14,064 bases of DNA from JANWLD01 sp036278875 (GTDB taxonomy: Bacteria; Patescibacteriota; Saccharimonadia; Saccharimonadales; 2-12-FULL-41-12). Within the stretch, counting starts at the first letter, position 1. Every line of letters starts with the position of its first letter. This document shows positions 1 through 6,230 of the stretch, one piece after another. Made by a program: the position numbers and the translations under genes. The notes beneath the pieces were generated by a model, which had not been told where the DNA came from, made no database searches, and saw only the letters and a list, made by a program, of their open reading frames with translations. The DNA lies in contig DASUKF010000032.1 in assembly GCA_036278875.1 (NCBI GenBank), forward strand, positions 1 through 14,064, given 5' to 3'.

Positions 1-798
1 CGAATTCTCGCCTTTAATATCTGTTGCCAGCGTCGTAAAGCAAGCCGTGTTGACTATACCGCCGTGTACCGCTTTCTTTGGATGCCAAATCAAATGGACT
101 CTGGCATTTTGGCCGTTAGCGACCGCAAAATAATTGTCATAACTCATAGGAAAGTGTCTTGAGGTCAAATCAGCGCCTCCGGTACTTACTTCCACCGTCC
201 ATTTGCCGCCGTTCGCTCCATCCGACCCGCCCGGGGTATCTATTTGGTCAATCCAAAATCGGTTATTGTGTTTGTTGCCGTTGGTATCTACCTCTTGGCA
301 GTCCAGCATATATCCATTACCTTGATGATCACTTGTTCCCGGTCCCAGCTCGTCCCAGCCCGGACAGGGGCTGGCCGGTGCCGTAAGTTGCTCTCCTATA
401 GTAAATGACTTTTGGTTATACCGAGCGTCAGTCTCTATCGTATTGGTGGCAGAGTTAATATGCACTTTGAAAATACGCGCGCTCGGATACAGGGTGGGGT
501 CGCTTAGCCCGGAAGGAGCCGGGCCGTAATTATAGGCTGTATCAACGTTCGAGTTGAGGCGGAATTTAACCCCGTCTATCTTATTGCCGGTGTCGGCATT
601 ATACGCATAGACAACTACGCTGGCGAAGTGATTCGCCAAATTATTATCTTGCACGCCCCATCTCGGGGGTATGTTATCAACAGCAGAAGGACAATCAACA
701 GCAAACACTTTGCCTCCAGAGAGAAACAGGCTGAAGCCGACTACCATTACGGCAAATACCGCGAGTTTTGTTATTAAATATTTATATTTTTTAGCCAT
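1..798 (-). CDS. Secreted protein, C-terminus cut by window edge
   Basis: I do not recognise the family. The reading frame is open from the ATG at 798 to base 1, giving 266 residues with no stop, so the gene continues beyond the window. The N-terminus is a clear signal peptide: a Lys-rich start (MAKKYKY), a hydrophobic core at about residues 10-28, and a likely signal peptidase I site after V-F-A at 31-33. The mature part is rich in Asn, Asp, Gly, Thr and aromatics and has no obvious second membrane segment, which suggests an extracellular beta-rich domain. Two cysteines lie near a Pro/Gly-rich stretch around residues 150-175. The ribosome binding site is weak (TTAGG just before the ATG). A good promoter and a palindrome sit directly upstream. 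Function unknown; export is well supported. Confidence 0.8.
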   Translation of the reverse strand, partial: MAKKYKYLITKLAVFAVMVVGFSLFLSGGKVFAVDCPSAVDNIPPRWGVQDNNLANHFASVVVYAYNADTGNKIDGVKFRLNSNVDTAYNYGPAPSGLSDPTLYPSARIFKVHINSATNTIETDARYNQKSFTIGEQLTAPASPCPGWDELGPGTSDHQGNGYMLDCQEVDTNGNKHNNRFWIDQIDTPGGSDGANGGKWTVEVSTGGADLTSRHFPMSYDNYFAVANGQNARVHLIWHPKKAVHGGIVNTACFTTLATDIKGENS

Positions 799-807
799 GC
801 CTAAGTA

Positions 808-826
808 CTAATGCTTATCTAGCATA
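808..826. promoter_or_regulatory. Palindromic operator candidate, copy 1
   Basis: Plus-strand CTAATGCT (808-815), five bases, then AGCATA (821-826) form an inverted repeat with perfect 5-base arms ATGCT/AGCAT. Read on the minus strand it is ATGCTAG-AT-AAGCATTAG, two bases after the -10 box TACAAT. An almost identical element (ATGCTAG-TGT-AAGCATTAG) occupies the same position before the foldase gene at 2660-2679. The position over the transcription start suggests a repressor site, but no regulator is encoded in the window. Confidence 0.5.
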
Positions 827-827
827 G

Positions 828-855
828 ATTGTAGCACGTACGGACAAGCGTTCAA
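828..855 (-). promoter_or_regulatory. Promoter of the secreted-protein gene starting at 798
   Basis: On the minus strand TTGAAC (855-850) is followed after 16 bases by TACAAT (833-828), a 5 of 6 match to the -10 consensus. Transcription would start near 821, giving a leader of about 24 bases before the ATG at 798. The palindrome at 808-826 overlaps the predicted start point. Confidence 0.55.
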
Positions 856-883
856 TATATATTAAGTCGAGAGAGTAATGATT

Positions 884-1639
884 CTAGCAGGGGCCTTTGA
901 CGGCATGATCGCGGACCAGGTCGGGACGTGTGTGGGGTATTTTTATGGCTTGAGTAAAAGACCTTTGGCCTAATTTGCTGCCATCTACGGCGCTGTCTAC
1001 TTTTACGTTAAACGTGATCCACATATGGGTTGTGCCCTTCCGGCTGCAGCGGTAGCGGAGTTTGTTACCATCCCCCCAATACTTACCGAAAGCAACGTCA
1101 CCGAGCTGGCCTCCATTGGCATCCATGGGTTCGCCGCTGCCGTCGGTAGCTAAAAGCTTCTTTGTTTTACTCTTAATGAGTTTGCTGTGGTTATTAGGCC
1201 GCTGCATCTTAATAACTGCAGTGGGGGTCGCACGCGAAACTAGTGGAGCACAAGCGGCGGTGGTCGGCTTAAAGCGCATCCAGGCCTCTATGTCTTGTTT
1301 GTGCTTGGCCCCCGGAAAAGCCATATCGTTATGCATAGCCAGCGGCTCGTCTAGCGCCGCATCCACACAATCCTGCGCCTGGTCGCTGGCGGTGGCCTCT
1401 GCGGCCGGGTTGTTGGAAGTGTTTACCGGTCCTTCGGCGCCCACGGCATTGGGAAGTGCCAGTCCTATGCCCGTACCAAAGCCTGTCCCTAGAAGAGTTA
1501 TCTGGCCTATGGCTTTAAGCCTGTCGGCATTCTGCCTCAGGCTGTCGATGCCATTTTGAATGTGTTCAATGCCGTTTCCGACAGCTTCCATGAAGCCTTG
1601 CTTCATTGCTCCAAATCTGGATGGTTCTTGTTCGGGCAT
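884..1639 (-). CDS. One-pass membrane or exported protein with a glycine-zipper segment, family unknown
   Basis: Not recognised. The 251-residue product begins with a hydrophilic, probably amphipathic helical stretch (about residues 10-45), then one hydrophobic segment at about 46-66. That segment contains a perfect alternating glycine pattern, G51-T-G53-F-G55-T-G57-I-G59, followed by A-V-G-A, a possible signal peptidase site at about 65-68. The rest (70-251) is hydrophilic, with cysteines at 91, 130, 198 and the last residue, 251, which fits disulfides outside the cell. The start is the ATG at 1639, with GGAG (1651-1648) eight bases upstream. It lies between two other minus-strand genes for exported proteins, with 72 and 85 bases of spacing. 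An open frame on the other strand at 1062-1559 is a shadow. Either a long signal peptide or a retained anchor is possible. Confidence 0.72.
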   Translation of the reverse strand: MPEQEPSRFGAMKQGFMEAVGNGIEHIQNGIDSLRQNADRLKAIGQITLLGTGFGTGIGLALPNAVGAEGPVNTSNNPAAEATASDQAQDCVDAALDEPLAMHNDMAFPGAKHKQDIEAWMRFKPTTAACAPLVSRATPTAVIKMQRPNNHSKLIKSKTKKLLATDGSGEPMDANGGQLGDVAFGKYWGDGNKLRYRCSRKGTTHMWITFNVKVDSAVDGSKLGQRSFTQAIKIPHTRPDLVRDHAVKGPC

Positions 1640-1664
1640 CCCATAGACTCCGTTTTATAACAAT

Positions 1665-1693
1665 ATATTACCAGAATTATGAATAATGTGCAA
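1665..1693 (-). promoter_or_regulatory. Possible promoter of the gene starting at 1639
   Basis: TTGCAC (1693-1688), 17 bases, then TAATAT (1670-1665) on the minus strand, in the AT-rich gap after the foldase gene. Spacing is ideal but each box matches consensus only in part, and the gene could also be co-transcribed with the foldase gene. Confidence 0.35.
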
Positions 1694-1711
1694 GTAGTTT
1701 TTCAGCAAATT

Positions 1712-2647
1712 CTAGACGAAGATTTTATAGTCCAGCCTCTCTTTTGCCTGCTTCAAATACTGCCCGAAGTCCGTGCCCGTGTAACTGCCGGAAGTTTGGT
1801 CCATATGTACTACCAAAAAGTACGACTCGACCGTACTTTTAGGATCGGCTAAGGAGTTGCTGACCCTTACCACGAACGGCTTGGTCGTTTCCCCTGCTTT
1901 AATAGAATTAATCTTCTCCCGGATGGAGGGGTTGTTTATGATTTGTCTAGGCGTATAGGTAGTATCGAACGAACCGGAATGTTCCAGCTCCGGATAAGCC
2001 TTTAGCCCGACCCGCGGGTCGTTATGCTCCAGCTTTATGGCCTGGTCAAAAGTAATTTTCCCGGAAGTGATTTTGTTATACAGGTCCGTAATAAAATCTT
2101 CGGCATATTTTTTATCGGCGGCTATGGCGGCCGCGTTGCCGAGCTTTGGATCGTGCATTCTATCTTCCGGCAAGGTCGGATAGACCTGTATGTGCTGGCT
2201 AAAGTTGGCTATCAGGAACTTGCCTTTGTAAACTCCGTCGTTGTAAGCGCTAAGCTTGGAAAAATAAAGCTGATTCAGCTTGTTCTGGTAGGCATATTTA
2301 AATTCGGTCTTTTGCGGCAATGTCTCTTTACCGTATTTATCGGCCAGTTCCTTATCGGTTACGGTTATGCCCCGCTCCTTAGCCAAAGCTTCGGTTAAAT
2401 ATTTGTCAGCTAGAACCTGAGCGGCCTGATGTTCTGTTATCTCCGTATGGTCGCCGATAAGGTCTTTTACTTCTTTTTTATATATCTTATGGCCGGCGGC
2501 TTGGGCATAAATTTTTCCGTGCGGCTTGTTAATAAAAATCGCCCATACACCGAAAACTATTACTACTGCCAAAACGGCCAGGAGCCAGGCTTTTTTATTC
2601 TCAAAGTTCGGTCTTTTCACAAATGACGGCAGTTTTAGTCTTGGCAT
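1712..2647 (-). CDS. Membrane-anchored SurA/PrsA/PpiC-like foldase
   Basis: Probably helps exported proteins fold outside the membrane. The 311-residue product has a short basic cytoplasmic N-terminus, one membrane anchor at about 20-39, then a SurA-N-type helical chaperone region at about 47-110. There, a pattern of an extracellular strand, Y-K-K-E-V, A-x-x-x-L-x-x-K-Y-L, and a G-I-x-V-T-D-K-E-L-x-x-x-Y motif is typical of SurA/PrsA family members. A region at about 143-285 has the layout of a parvulin domain (A-x-x-F-x-x-L-Y-x-x-I-x-S-G-x-I-T-F-x-x-A followed by G-x-x-x-x-P-F-V-V-R and an F-x-V-V-H strand). The usual S-H-I-L motif of an active parvulin is not evident, so it may be a chaperone without isomerase activity. 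The start at 2647 has AGGA ten bases upstream. Divergent from the atp operon. Family assignment is from motif pattern only. Confidence 0.75.
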   Translation of the reverse strand: MPRLKLPSFVKRPNFENKKAWLLAVLAVVIVFGVWAIFINKPHGKIYAQAAGHKIYKKEVKDLIGDHTEITEHQAAQVLADKYLTEALAKERGITVTDKELADKYGKETLPQKTEFKYAYQNKLNQLYFSKLSAYNDGVYKGKFLIANFSQHIQVYPTLPEDRMHDPKLGNAAAIAADKKYAEDFITDLYNKITSGKITFDQAIKLEHNDPRVGLKAYPELEHSGSFDTTYTPRQIINNPSIREKINSIKAGETTKPFVVRVSNSLADPKSTVESYFLVVHMDQTSGSYTGTDFGQYLKQAKERLDYKIFV

Positions 2648-2659
2648 ACCCTAATTATC

Positions 2660-2679
2660 CTAATGCTTACACTAGCATT
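2660..2679. promoter_or_regulatory. Palindromic operator candidate, copy 2
   Basis: AATGCT (2662-2667), six bases, AGCATT (2674-2679): perfect 6-base arms. On the minus strand it reads ATGCTAG-TGT-AAGCATTAG and begins two bases after the -10 box TATATT (2686-2681), so it covers the predicted start of transcription. It is near-identical in sequence and position to the element at 808-826. Confidence 0.5.
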
Positions 2680-2680
2680 T

Positions 2681-2709
2681 AATATAGCATGTCTGGGCTT
2701 TGCTTAACT
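2681..2709 (-). promoter_or_regulatory. Extended -10 promoter of the foldase gene
   Basis: On the minus strand ATG-C-TATATT (2690-2681) is an extended -10 box: TG, one base, then TATATT, 4 of 6 to consensus. The -35 is poor: AGTTAA (2709-2704) at 17 bases, or TTAAGC (2707-2702) at 15. Transcription would start near 2674, inside the palindrome. Confidence 0.4.
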
Positions 2710-2761
2710 AGACAATTGGTTTGTCTCTTTACCTAACAGAGGTCAAGCATAAACATATTCA

Positions 2762-2792
2762 CTGCATCAGCTTAAGCATTTTGTTATATACT
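2762..2792 (+). promoter_or_regulatory. Probable promoter of the atp-like operon
   Basis: An extended -10 box, TG-T-TATATA (2782-2790), overlaps TATACT (2787-2792). At 17 bases upstream, CTGCAT (2762-2767) is a poor -35, as expected for an extended -10 promoter. Transcription would start near 2797, leaving a leader of about 17 bases with AGGAAAG (2804-2810) before the ATG at 2814. No other clear promoter was seen inside the operon, so all seven genes are probably one transcript. GCTTAAGC (2770-2777) in the spacer is an 8-base palindrome containing an AAGCATT half-site like those in the two operator candidates. Confidence 0.5.
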
Positions 2793-2813
2793 TGAACCAT
2801 TACAGGAAAGCAG

Positions 2814-3641
2814 ATGGGAACAAAAAAACAAGCTAAAACAAATCTTATAGCCGCCATTTTTGTTTTTATTGTTCTGCTTCTGCCAGCTACAGTACATGCG
2901 TTGACTACCCTATCCCAGGGCTATTTCGTTCATGATAAGATTTCGCTCGGCTCCATTGTCAGCCTTGACAGCAACTCTTCTGACCAAGTATCGCCTTCTA
3001 CCAATGCAAATTCCGACAGTATGCTCGGGGTAGTCATAGACAGCGGCAACGCCCTGCTGGCACTTACCAGCGGCAAAGGCAGCCAGATACAGGTCGCTAC
3101 CAGCGGCACCGCGCAGGTACTGGTTTCCGACATCAGTGGAGATATTAACAAAGGCTCGCACATTACCGCCTCACCTATTAAAGGTGTCGGGATGGCGGCC
3201 ACCGACAATACCAAGGTTATCGGCATTGCCCAGGACAGTTTGGACAGCGCCGGAGCTACCCAGGAAACCTATACAACCCAGGACGGACAGAAACATAGCG
3301 TAAAGGTCGGCCTGGTCCCGGTAATAATAAATGTGTCTTATTTTTACAAACAGCCTAATAAAACTCTCATACCTTCCGCCATACAGAACATAGCCAACGC
3401 CCTGGCCGGCAAAAGTGTAAATACCGTGCCTATACTGATAAGCGCCGGAATTTTTATTATTACGCTTATCGTTGTTGTGAGTATAATTTATTCAATGATA
3501 CACAGCAGCATAATCTCGGTGGGCCGTAACCCCATGTCGCAAACCGCCATATATAGGGACCTGATACAGCTGTCCGTACTTGTCATAGTCATTCTGGGAG
3601 TAGCTTTGATATCAATATATATGGTGCTTACGAAGTTCTGA
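2814..3641 (+). CDS. c-subunit-like membrane protein with large extracellular domain, first gene of an F1-like ATPase operon
   Basis: Stands where atpB and atpE (a and c) normally stand. The 275 residues read: signal peptide 1-29 (hydrophobic core 10-25, cleavage after V-H-A); an extracytoplasmic beta-rich domain at about 30-195 with a pattern (V-A-T-S-G, G-x-I-x-K-G-x-x-I-T-A-S-P, G-V-G-M-A-A-T, V-I-G-I-A) that I associate with secreted and tail-fibre-like proteins; then a C-terminal hairpin. TM1 is about 205-229, the loop carries G237-R238-N239-P240, and TM2 is about 250-272. The R-[QN]-P loop facing the cytoplasm, and the out-in-out topology, match a c subunit. Aligned on that Arg, the ion-binding carboxylate of TM2 should be at residue 258, which is Ile; no Asp or Glu is present mid-membrane in either helix, and the TM1 glycine pattern is absent. 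It therefore should not carry protons. The start has AGGA six bases upstream; the next gene begins one base after the stop. The c-like reading is inference from motif and position; an unrelated hairpin protein is the alternative. Confidence 0.85.
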   Translation: MGTKKQAKTNLIAAIFVFIVLLLPATVHALTTLSQGYFVHDKISLGSIVSLDSNSSDQVSPSTNANSDSMLGVVIDSGNALLALTSGKGSQIQVATSGTAQVLVSDISGDINKGSHITASPIKGVGMAATDNTKVIGIAQDSLDSAGATQETYTTQDGQKHSVKVGLVPVIINVSYFYKQPNKTLIPSAIQNIANALAGKSVNTVPILISAGIFIITLIVVVSIIYSMIHSSIISVGRNPMSQTAIYRDLIQLSVLVIVILGVALISIYMVLTKF

Positions 3642-3642
3642 T

Positions 3643-4245
3643 ATGAGCGCACTGCAGATAATACTGGTTATAAATGCGCTCCTGATAGGAATCCTGGGGA
3701 CCATAGCGGCGCGTCATGCTTACGCACACTTCAAGCCGGAACACGATGCGGAAAAACACAAGCCCAAGCAGGATATGCATCTACCGTCTGCGGTCAGGGA
3801 AAAGCTGCTGGAAGAGGCTCAGGCAGACTTTCATCTGATGCTGAGGCGTTCCGTCAAAGAACTGGAAAAAGACCTGCAGGATACGACTGCGAAAATCCAC
3901 GGTACGCTGGAAAAGGAAGGCAACGAGACCATAACCCATCAAATAAAACTCTATCGCGATAAGCTCGCGCAGCTGCAGCAACAGACCGAAGCAAACATTT
4001 CCGCCATAGGCCAGGATCTGTCCAGTCATCAGAATACTCTTAAAGCCAAGCTGGCCGAAGAAATGGAAGCTGAGAAAAAACGTCTCCTGCAGCAAATCGA
4101 TACCAAGCTGGCCGACGCCGTAGGTTCATTCCTTACCGAAACATTGCAGCACAATATTGACCTTGGCGCCCAAAGCGAATACCTGAAAAAAATGCTGGAA
4201 GAACACAAGGCCGAAATAGCCAAAGAGGTTGCAAATGAAAATTAA
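3643..4245 (+). CDS. atpF: F-type ATPase subunit b-like stalk protein
   Basis: Peripheral-stalk subunit linking a membrane anchor to the F1 head. The 200 residues have one N-terminal membrane helix at about 4-23 with almost nothing outside, a polar His/Lys/Pro-rich link at 30-48, then a long charged helix at about 50-155 (E-K-D-L-Q-D, L-A-E-E-M-E-A-E-K-K-R-L-L-Q) typical of the b coiled coil. The C-terminus (about 155-195) has helix-breaking Gly and Leu-rich turns before a final charged helix. Length is above the usual 155-175. Sequence conservation to classical b is low, as is normal for this subunit; the assignment rests on topology and on its place directly before delta. It starts one base after the previous stop, with no strong ribosome binding site, so translation is probably coupled. 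Its stop overlaps the start of atpH. Confidence 0.82.
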   Translation: MSALQIILVINALLIGILGTIAARHAYAHFKPEHDAEKHKPKQDMHLPSAVREKLLEEAQADFHLMLRRSVKELEKDLQDTTAKIHGTLEKEGNETITHQIKLYRDKLAQLQQQTEANISAIGQDLSSHQNTLKAKLAEEMEAEKKRLLQQIDTKLADAVGSFLTETLQHNIDLGAQSEYLKKMLEEHKAEIAKEVANEN

Positions 4246-4720
4246 GCTGGACGGCAGCATTTCCTCGCCCCAGAACCTGAAAACACTGGTGCTTGAAATG
4301 CGCGATTATGCCGGGTGGTTTTCTAAGAATGAGATAAAAAAACGTGTAAATGCCAAACATTCCACTGACAAGCCGGAGCTTTCCCCTGCCGCTTCCATGC
4401 TGTTACATGACTGGGGGCAAAACGGTTCTTTGGATAGAAAAAGTCTGGATGAGCTTATAGCCGCCCTGGAGAACATGGAGGACACGGCTCCAAAAGCGAC
4501 CATAACATTGGCCGCTCCGCCTGCCGCCGGGCTAAAGAAAATGCTGGTAAACTGGCTCCGCGAAGAGATAGCTCCCGATATATTGGTAACTTTTGATTTT
4601 AACTCCACCCTGCTTGGAGGCATGGTGCTCAGGTGCGGCAGCCGGATGTTTGACTGGTCCTTCCGCCGGCAGATACTCGACAGCCGGGCGCAATTCCCGG
4701 AGGTACTGAGGAATGCATGA
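4235..4720 (+). CDS. atpH: F-type ATPase subunit delta (OSCP)-like protein
   Basis: Connects the stalk to the top of the F1 head. I take the ATG at 4235 (161 residues), not the in-frame TTG at 4229, because AGAGG (4224-4228) is six bases from the ATG. The C-terminal motif at 126-144 (L-L-G-G-M-V-L-R-C-G-S-R-M-F-D-W-S-F-R) is the delta/OSCP signature [IL]-x-G-G-x-x-[IV]-x-x-G-x-x-x-x-D-x-S, and it supports the assignment well. The N-terminal part, which in standard delta is a six-helix bundle that binds alpha, is shorter and not recognisably similar here; a helix at 20-40 and an L-D-E-L-I-A-A-L helix at 71-78 are visible. Overlaps atpF by 11 bases and atpA by 8. Slightly shorter than the usual 175-180 residues. 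Confidence 0.85.
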   Translation: MKIKLDGSISSPQNLKTLVLEMRDYAGWFSKNEIKKRVNAKHSTDKPELSPAASMLLHDWGQNGSLDRKSLDELIAALENMEDTAPKATITLAAPPAAGLKKMLVNWLREEIAPDILVTFDFNSTLLGGMVLRCGSRMFDWSFRRQILDSRAQFPEVLRNA

Positions 4721-6230
4721 AGACCAGACTTTTCAGCGGCTGGTAGAAGCGGACGGTCTGACCGGAGAGGTCGTGGCATCCAATAGCTTCATGGTCGAGG
4801 TCAAAGGCCTGGACGGAGTAAGACTGGGAGCCCAGGTACTATTCGAAGATGGACAGCGCGGGCTGGTACGTGAAGCCTACCGCGACCGGGTAATACTCTT
4901 TAATATAGATTCGGAAAAGATAGATCCGGGCACCCTGGCGGTAGTGGAGAATGACGAACTGAGCGTACCAGTCGGCAAAAAGCTGATAGGTCGGGTCGTT
5001 TCACCTATGGGTGAGCCGCTCGACGGCAAAGGAGCTTTAAGGGCTACCGCAACGTCCGGTATATTCAACGAAGCCCCTGGCATCATGGCGCGAAGTCCGC
5101 TCAATGAACAGCTGGCCACAGGCGTAACAGCCATAGATATGTTCTTCCCCGTTGTGTTAGGCCAGCGTATAGCAATACTCGGGGACAGCAAATCCGGCAA
5201 AAGTACCGTGCTTAGCCAGCTGAGCGCCAACCAAGCCGGTACTGACCGTATAGTGGTTTATGTACTTATAGGAAAACGCAAGGTGGATATTTCCGGCCTT
5301 TTGGCAGGTTTGCGTAATTCGGGAGCCATGGACCACACTATTGTAGTCCTGGCAGATATATTCGATTCTTTGACGCAGTCATACATAGCTCCTTACGCGG
5401 CCTGCGCCATGGCAGAGCAGCTCTGGAACGAAGGCCGTGACGTGATAATAGTCTATGACGACCTGACCAGCCACGCCGAAGCCTACAGGCAACTTTCCCT
5501 GCTTCAGGAAGTAGACCCGGGCCGGGATTCCTATCCCGGCGACATTTTTTATGCACACTCCAGCCTCTTAGAACGTGCCGGTAAGCTGAAGAAAAGCGGC
5601 AAAACTCTTACCTCCCTGCCCGTGGTAATGACTCCCAGCGATGATATAACCGCATACCTGTCCACCAACATTATGTCCATAACCGACGGCCAGATAATTT
5701 TGGATCTCAGCGTGTTCCGCCAGGGCATCAGGCCGGCAGTGAATGCAGGCCTGTCAGTGTCCCGCGTAGGCGGCCAGGCTCAGACCGTGCGGCAGAAAAA
5801 GCTTACCGGCAACCTGTTCCAAAGGCTCGCCAAATACCACCAGGCGGAAGAATTCTCGCACTTCGGCGCGCGGCTTTCCAAAGAAGCTACAGTGGATCTT
5901 GCTATGGGCAAGCAGATTTATGATGCTCTGAAACAACCGCCCGAAGAATTGCATTCGCTTACAGAACAGCAACTTATCCTGGAAACGATACTTTTGGGCG
6001 CCGGCGAATCGGACATAGACATAACCGGGCTGAAAGAATCCGCAAAATCCGCCGCACCTAAAGTAAAGGACGAAAAGGACTTTGACCGGATAGAAGCCGA
6101 GCTTCTGAAAAAACATTCCAGCAAACCGAAGAAAACAGAGGAGAAGGCCGAGGAAAAACCTGCGGAACCGGCGGACGAGAAAGAGAAAGAAAAAGAAAAG
6201 GCCGAAACCAAGGCGGAGGAGCAGAAATGA
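4713..6230 (+). CDS. atpA: F1 ATPase subunit alpha, divergent, with charged tail
   Basis: Non-catalytic nucleotide-binding subunit of the alpha3-beta3 hexamer. The 505 residues show the N-terminal beta barrel (about 15-85), the P-loop G-D-S-K-S-G-K-S-T at 157-165 (classical alpha has G-D-R-Q-T-G-K-T), the V-Y-D-D-L-T-S-H-A-x-A-Y-R-Q-L-S-L-L block, P-G-R-D-S-Y-P-G-D-I-F-Y, and A-G-L-S-V-S-R-V-G-G, in which R351 is the arginine finger that completes the catalytic sites on beta. The C-terminal helical domain runs to about 445. The last 60 residues are a low-complexity Lys/Glu/Ala/Pro tail not found in standard alpha, so the length looks normal only because the true C-terminal domain is short. 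GGAGG (4699-4703) lies nine bases before the start. Overlaps atpH by 8 bases and atpG by 4 (ATGA). Confidence 0.96.
   Translation: MHEDQTFQRLVEADGLTGEVVASNSFMVEVKGLDGVRLGAQVLFEDGQRGLVREAYRDRVILFNIDSEKIDPGTLAVVENDELSVPVGKKLIGRVVSPMGEPLDGKGALRATATSGIFNEAPGIMARSPLNEQLATGVTAIDMFFPVVLGQRIAILGDSKSGKSTVLSQLSANQAGTDRIVVYVLIGKRKVDISGLLAGLRNSGAMDHTIVVLADIFDSLTQSYIAPYAACAMAEQLWNEGRDVIIVYDDLTSHAEAYRQLSLLQEVDPGRDSYPGDIFYAHSSLLERAGKLKKSGKTLTSLPVVMTPSDDITAYLSTNIMSITDGQIILDLSVFRQGIRPAVNAGLSVSRVGGQAQTVRQKKLTGNLFQRLAKYHQAEEFSHFGARLSKEATVDLAMGKQIYDALKQPPEELHSLTEQQLILETILLGAGESDIDITGLKESAKSAAPKVKDEKDFDRIEAELLKKHSSKPKKTEEKAEEKPAEPADEKEKEKEKAETKAEEQK

Noticed and set aside
1062..1559. A 165-residue open frame on the plus strand
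   Set aside because: It lies entirely inside the better-supported minus-strand gene at 884-1639, which has a good ribosome binding site and a membrane segment; the plus frame has neither.
2648..2813. A small gene or RNA in the divergent region
   Set aside because: No open frame with a ribosome binding site and no stable RNA-like fold with a terminator; promoters and half-sites account for it.
2814..3641. Calling the first operon gene a true atpE
   Set aside because: It is about three times the usual length, has an exported domain, and lacks the proton-binding carboxylate; c-like is as far as the sequence allows.
4229..4234. TTG as the start of the delta subunit gene
   Set aside because: The ATG at 4235 has AGAGG at ideal spacing; using TTG would leave no spacing from the ribosome binding site.
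6120..6226. Purine-rich repeat-like stretch as a possible tandem repeat
   Set aside because: It is explained by the Lys/Glu codons of the alpha subunit tail; there is no regular unit.
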